NCBI GenBank assembly: GCA_021737245.1
Contig: JAIPEI010000261.1
Coordinates: 1 to 5,703, forward strand
DNA length: 5,703 nt
Origin: Deltaproteobacteria bacterium
GTDB taxonomy: Bacteria; Desulfobacterota; DSM-4660; Desulfatiglandales; HGW-15
Reading direction: 5' to 3'
Under the pieces are notes generated by a model, which ran no database searches, had not been told where the DNA came from, and was given only the letters and a program-made list of their open reading frames with translations. Of the stretch, positions 5,536 through 5,703 are shown piece after piece (position 1 is the first letter of the stretch; every line of letters starts with the position of its first letter). The position numbers were made by a program, and so were the translations under genes.

Positions 5536-5703
5536 GTGACCCCTTCCGATTCGAGCCCTTCCGAGAACCGGCAGCTGGCCCGGCCCGCCGGCACGGTCGG
5601 TTTCTTCACATTTCTGAGTCGCATCCTGGGGCTGGTCCGGGACATGGTCGTGGCCCGGTTTTTCGGGGCGGGCATGGCCGCTGACGCCTTTTTCGTGGCC
5701 TTT
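5536..5703 (+). CDS. murJ: Lipid II flippase MurJ (MviN family), N-terminal part
   Basis: The frame from GTG 5536 stays open to the window edge (56 codons) with no stop, so the gene is cut off at the right. MurJ is an inner-membrane MOP-superfamily flippase that moves the peptidoglycan precursor lipid II to the periplasmic face. The visible part contains the family's highly conserved start: ARPAGTVGFFTFLSRILGLVRD (residues 15-36), then 'MVVARFFGAGMAADAFFVAF' (37-56). This corresponds to the first transmembrane helix with the conserved SRILG.vRd motif and the 'GaG..aDAFfvAf' segment. The start is preceded by GGAGG (5527-5531) with a short 4-nt spacer. The first 14 residues are polar and poorly conserved, as usual. 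It is divergent from rpsT and probably driven by the promoter at 5444-5473. Confidence 0.95.
   Translation, partial: MTPSDSSPSENRQLARPAGTVGFFTFLSRILGLVRDMVVARFFGAGMAADAFFVAF

Noticed and set aside
5403..5675. A 90-codon minus-strand frame over the murJ start and divergent promoter.
   Set aside because: It runs antisense through the conserved MurJ N terminus and across both promoters, with no supporting motif.

Overview
This GC-rich window (I judge it above 60% G+C by eye) is an ordinary stretch of housekeeping chromosome from a Gram-negative bacterium. An LPS-assembly lipoprotein (LptE) means the host has an outer membrane. The order leuS - lptE - holA, then convergent rpsT, then divergent murJ, together with the LeuRS type (a short Cys/His-bearing insert before KMSKS), recalls Desulfobacterota (former Deltaproteobacteria), perhaps a Syntrophobacter-like lineage. 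That placement is from memory of gene order and protein style, not from a search.

Layout. Bases 1-48 are the last 15 codons of an unidentified gene. Four plus-strand genes follow, closely packed: an orphan peptidase-M17 N-terminal domain protein (137-730), leucyl-tRNA synthetase leuS (779-3361), the LPS-assembly lipoprotein lptE (3392-3967) and the DNA polymerase III delta subunit holA (3967-4977). The gaps are 48 nt and about 24-30 nt, then a 1-nt TGATG stop/start overlap, so they look like one operon. No convincing promoter is visible in front of it inside the window. A GC-rich hairpin (4981-5010) separates holA from the convergent ribosomal protein S20 gene rpsT (5024-5290, minus strand). 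rpsT starts at a TTG codon behind a strong Shine-Dalgarno sequence.

The 245-nt region 5291-5535 is the regulatory centre of the window. It holds two divergent sigma70-type promoters whose -10 hexamers overlap on the same TATA block: TTGACA-N18-TATAAG toward rpsT and TTGCGA-N18-TATAAT toward murJ. The inferred rpsT leader is about 170 nt and contains an imperfect 15-nt tandem repeat and a small UUCG-loop element followed by a U-run. The lipid II flippase gene murJ (mviN) begins at GTG 5536 and runs off the right edge.

The genes serve translation (leuS, rpsT), replication (holA, clamp loading) and envelope building (lptE, murJ). I see no mobile element, CRISPR array, RNA gene or defence-type system, and no clear sign of a previously undescribed multi-gene system. 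The points most worth a second look are the shared -10 divergent promoter, the orphan M17 N-terminal domain protein beside leuS, and the TTG-initiated rpsT with its long, repeat-bearing leader.
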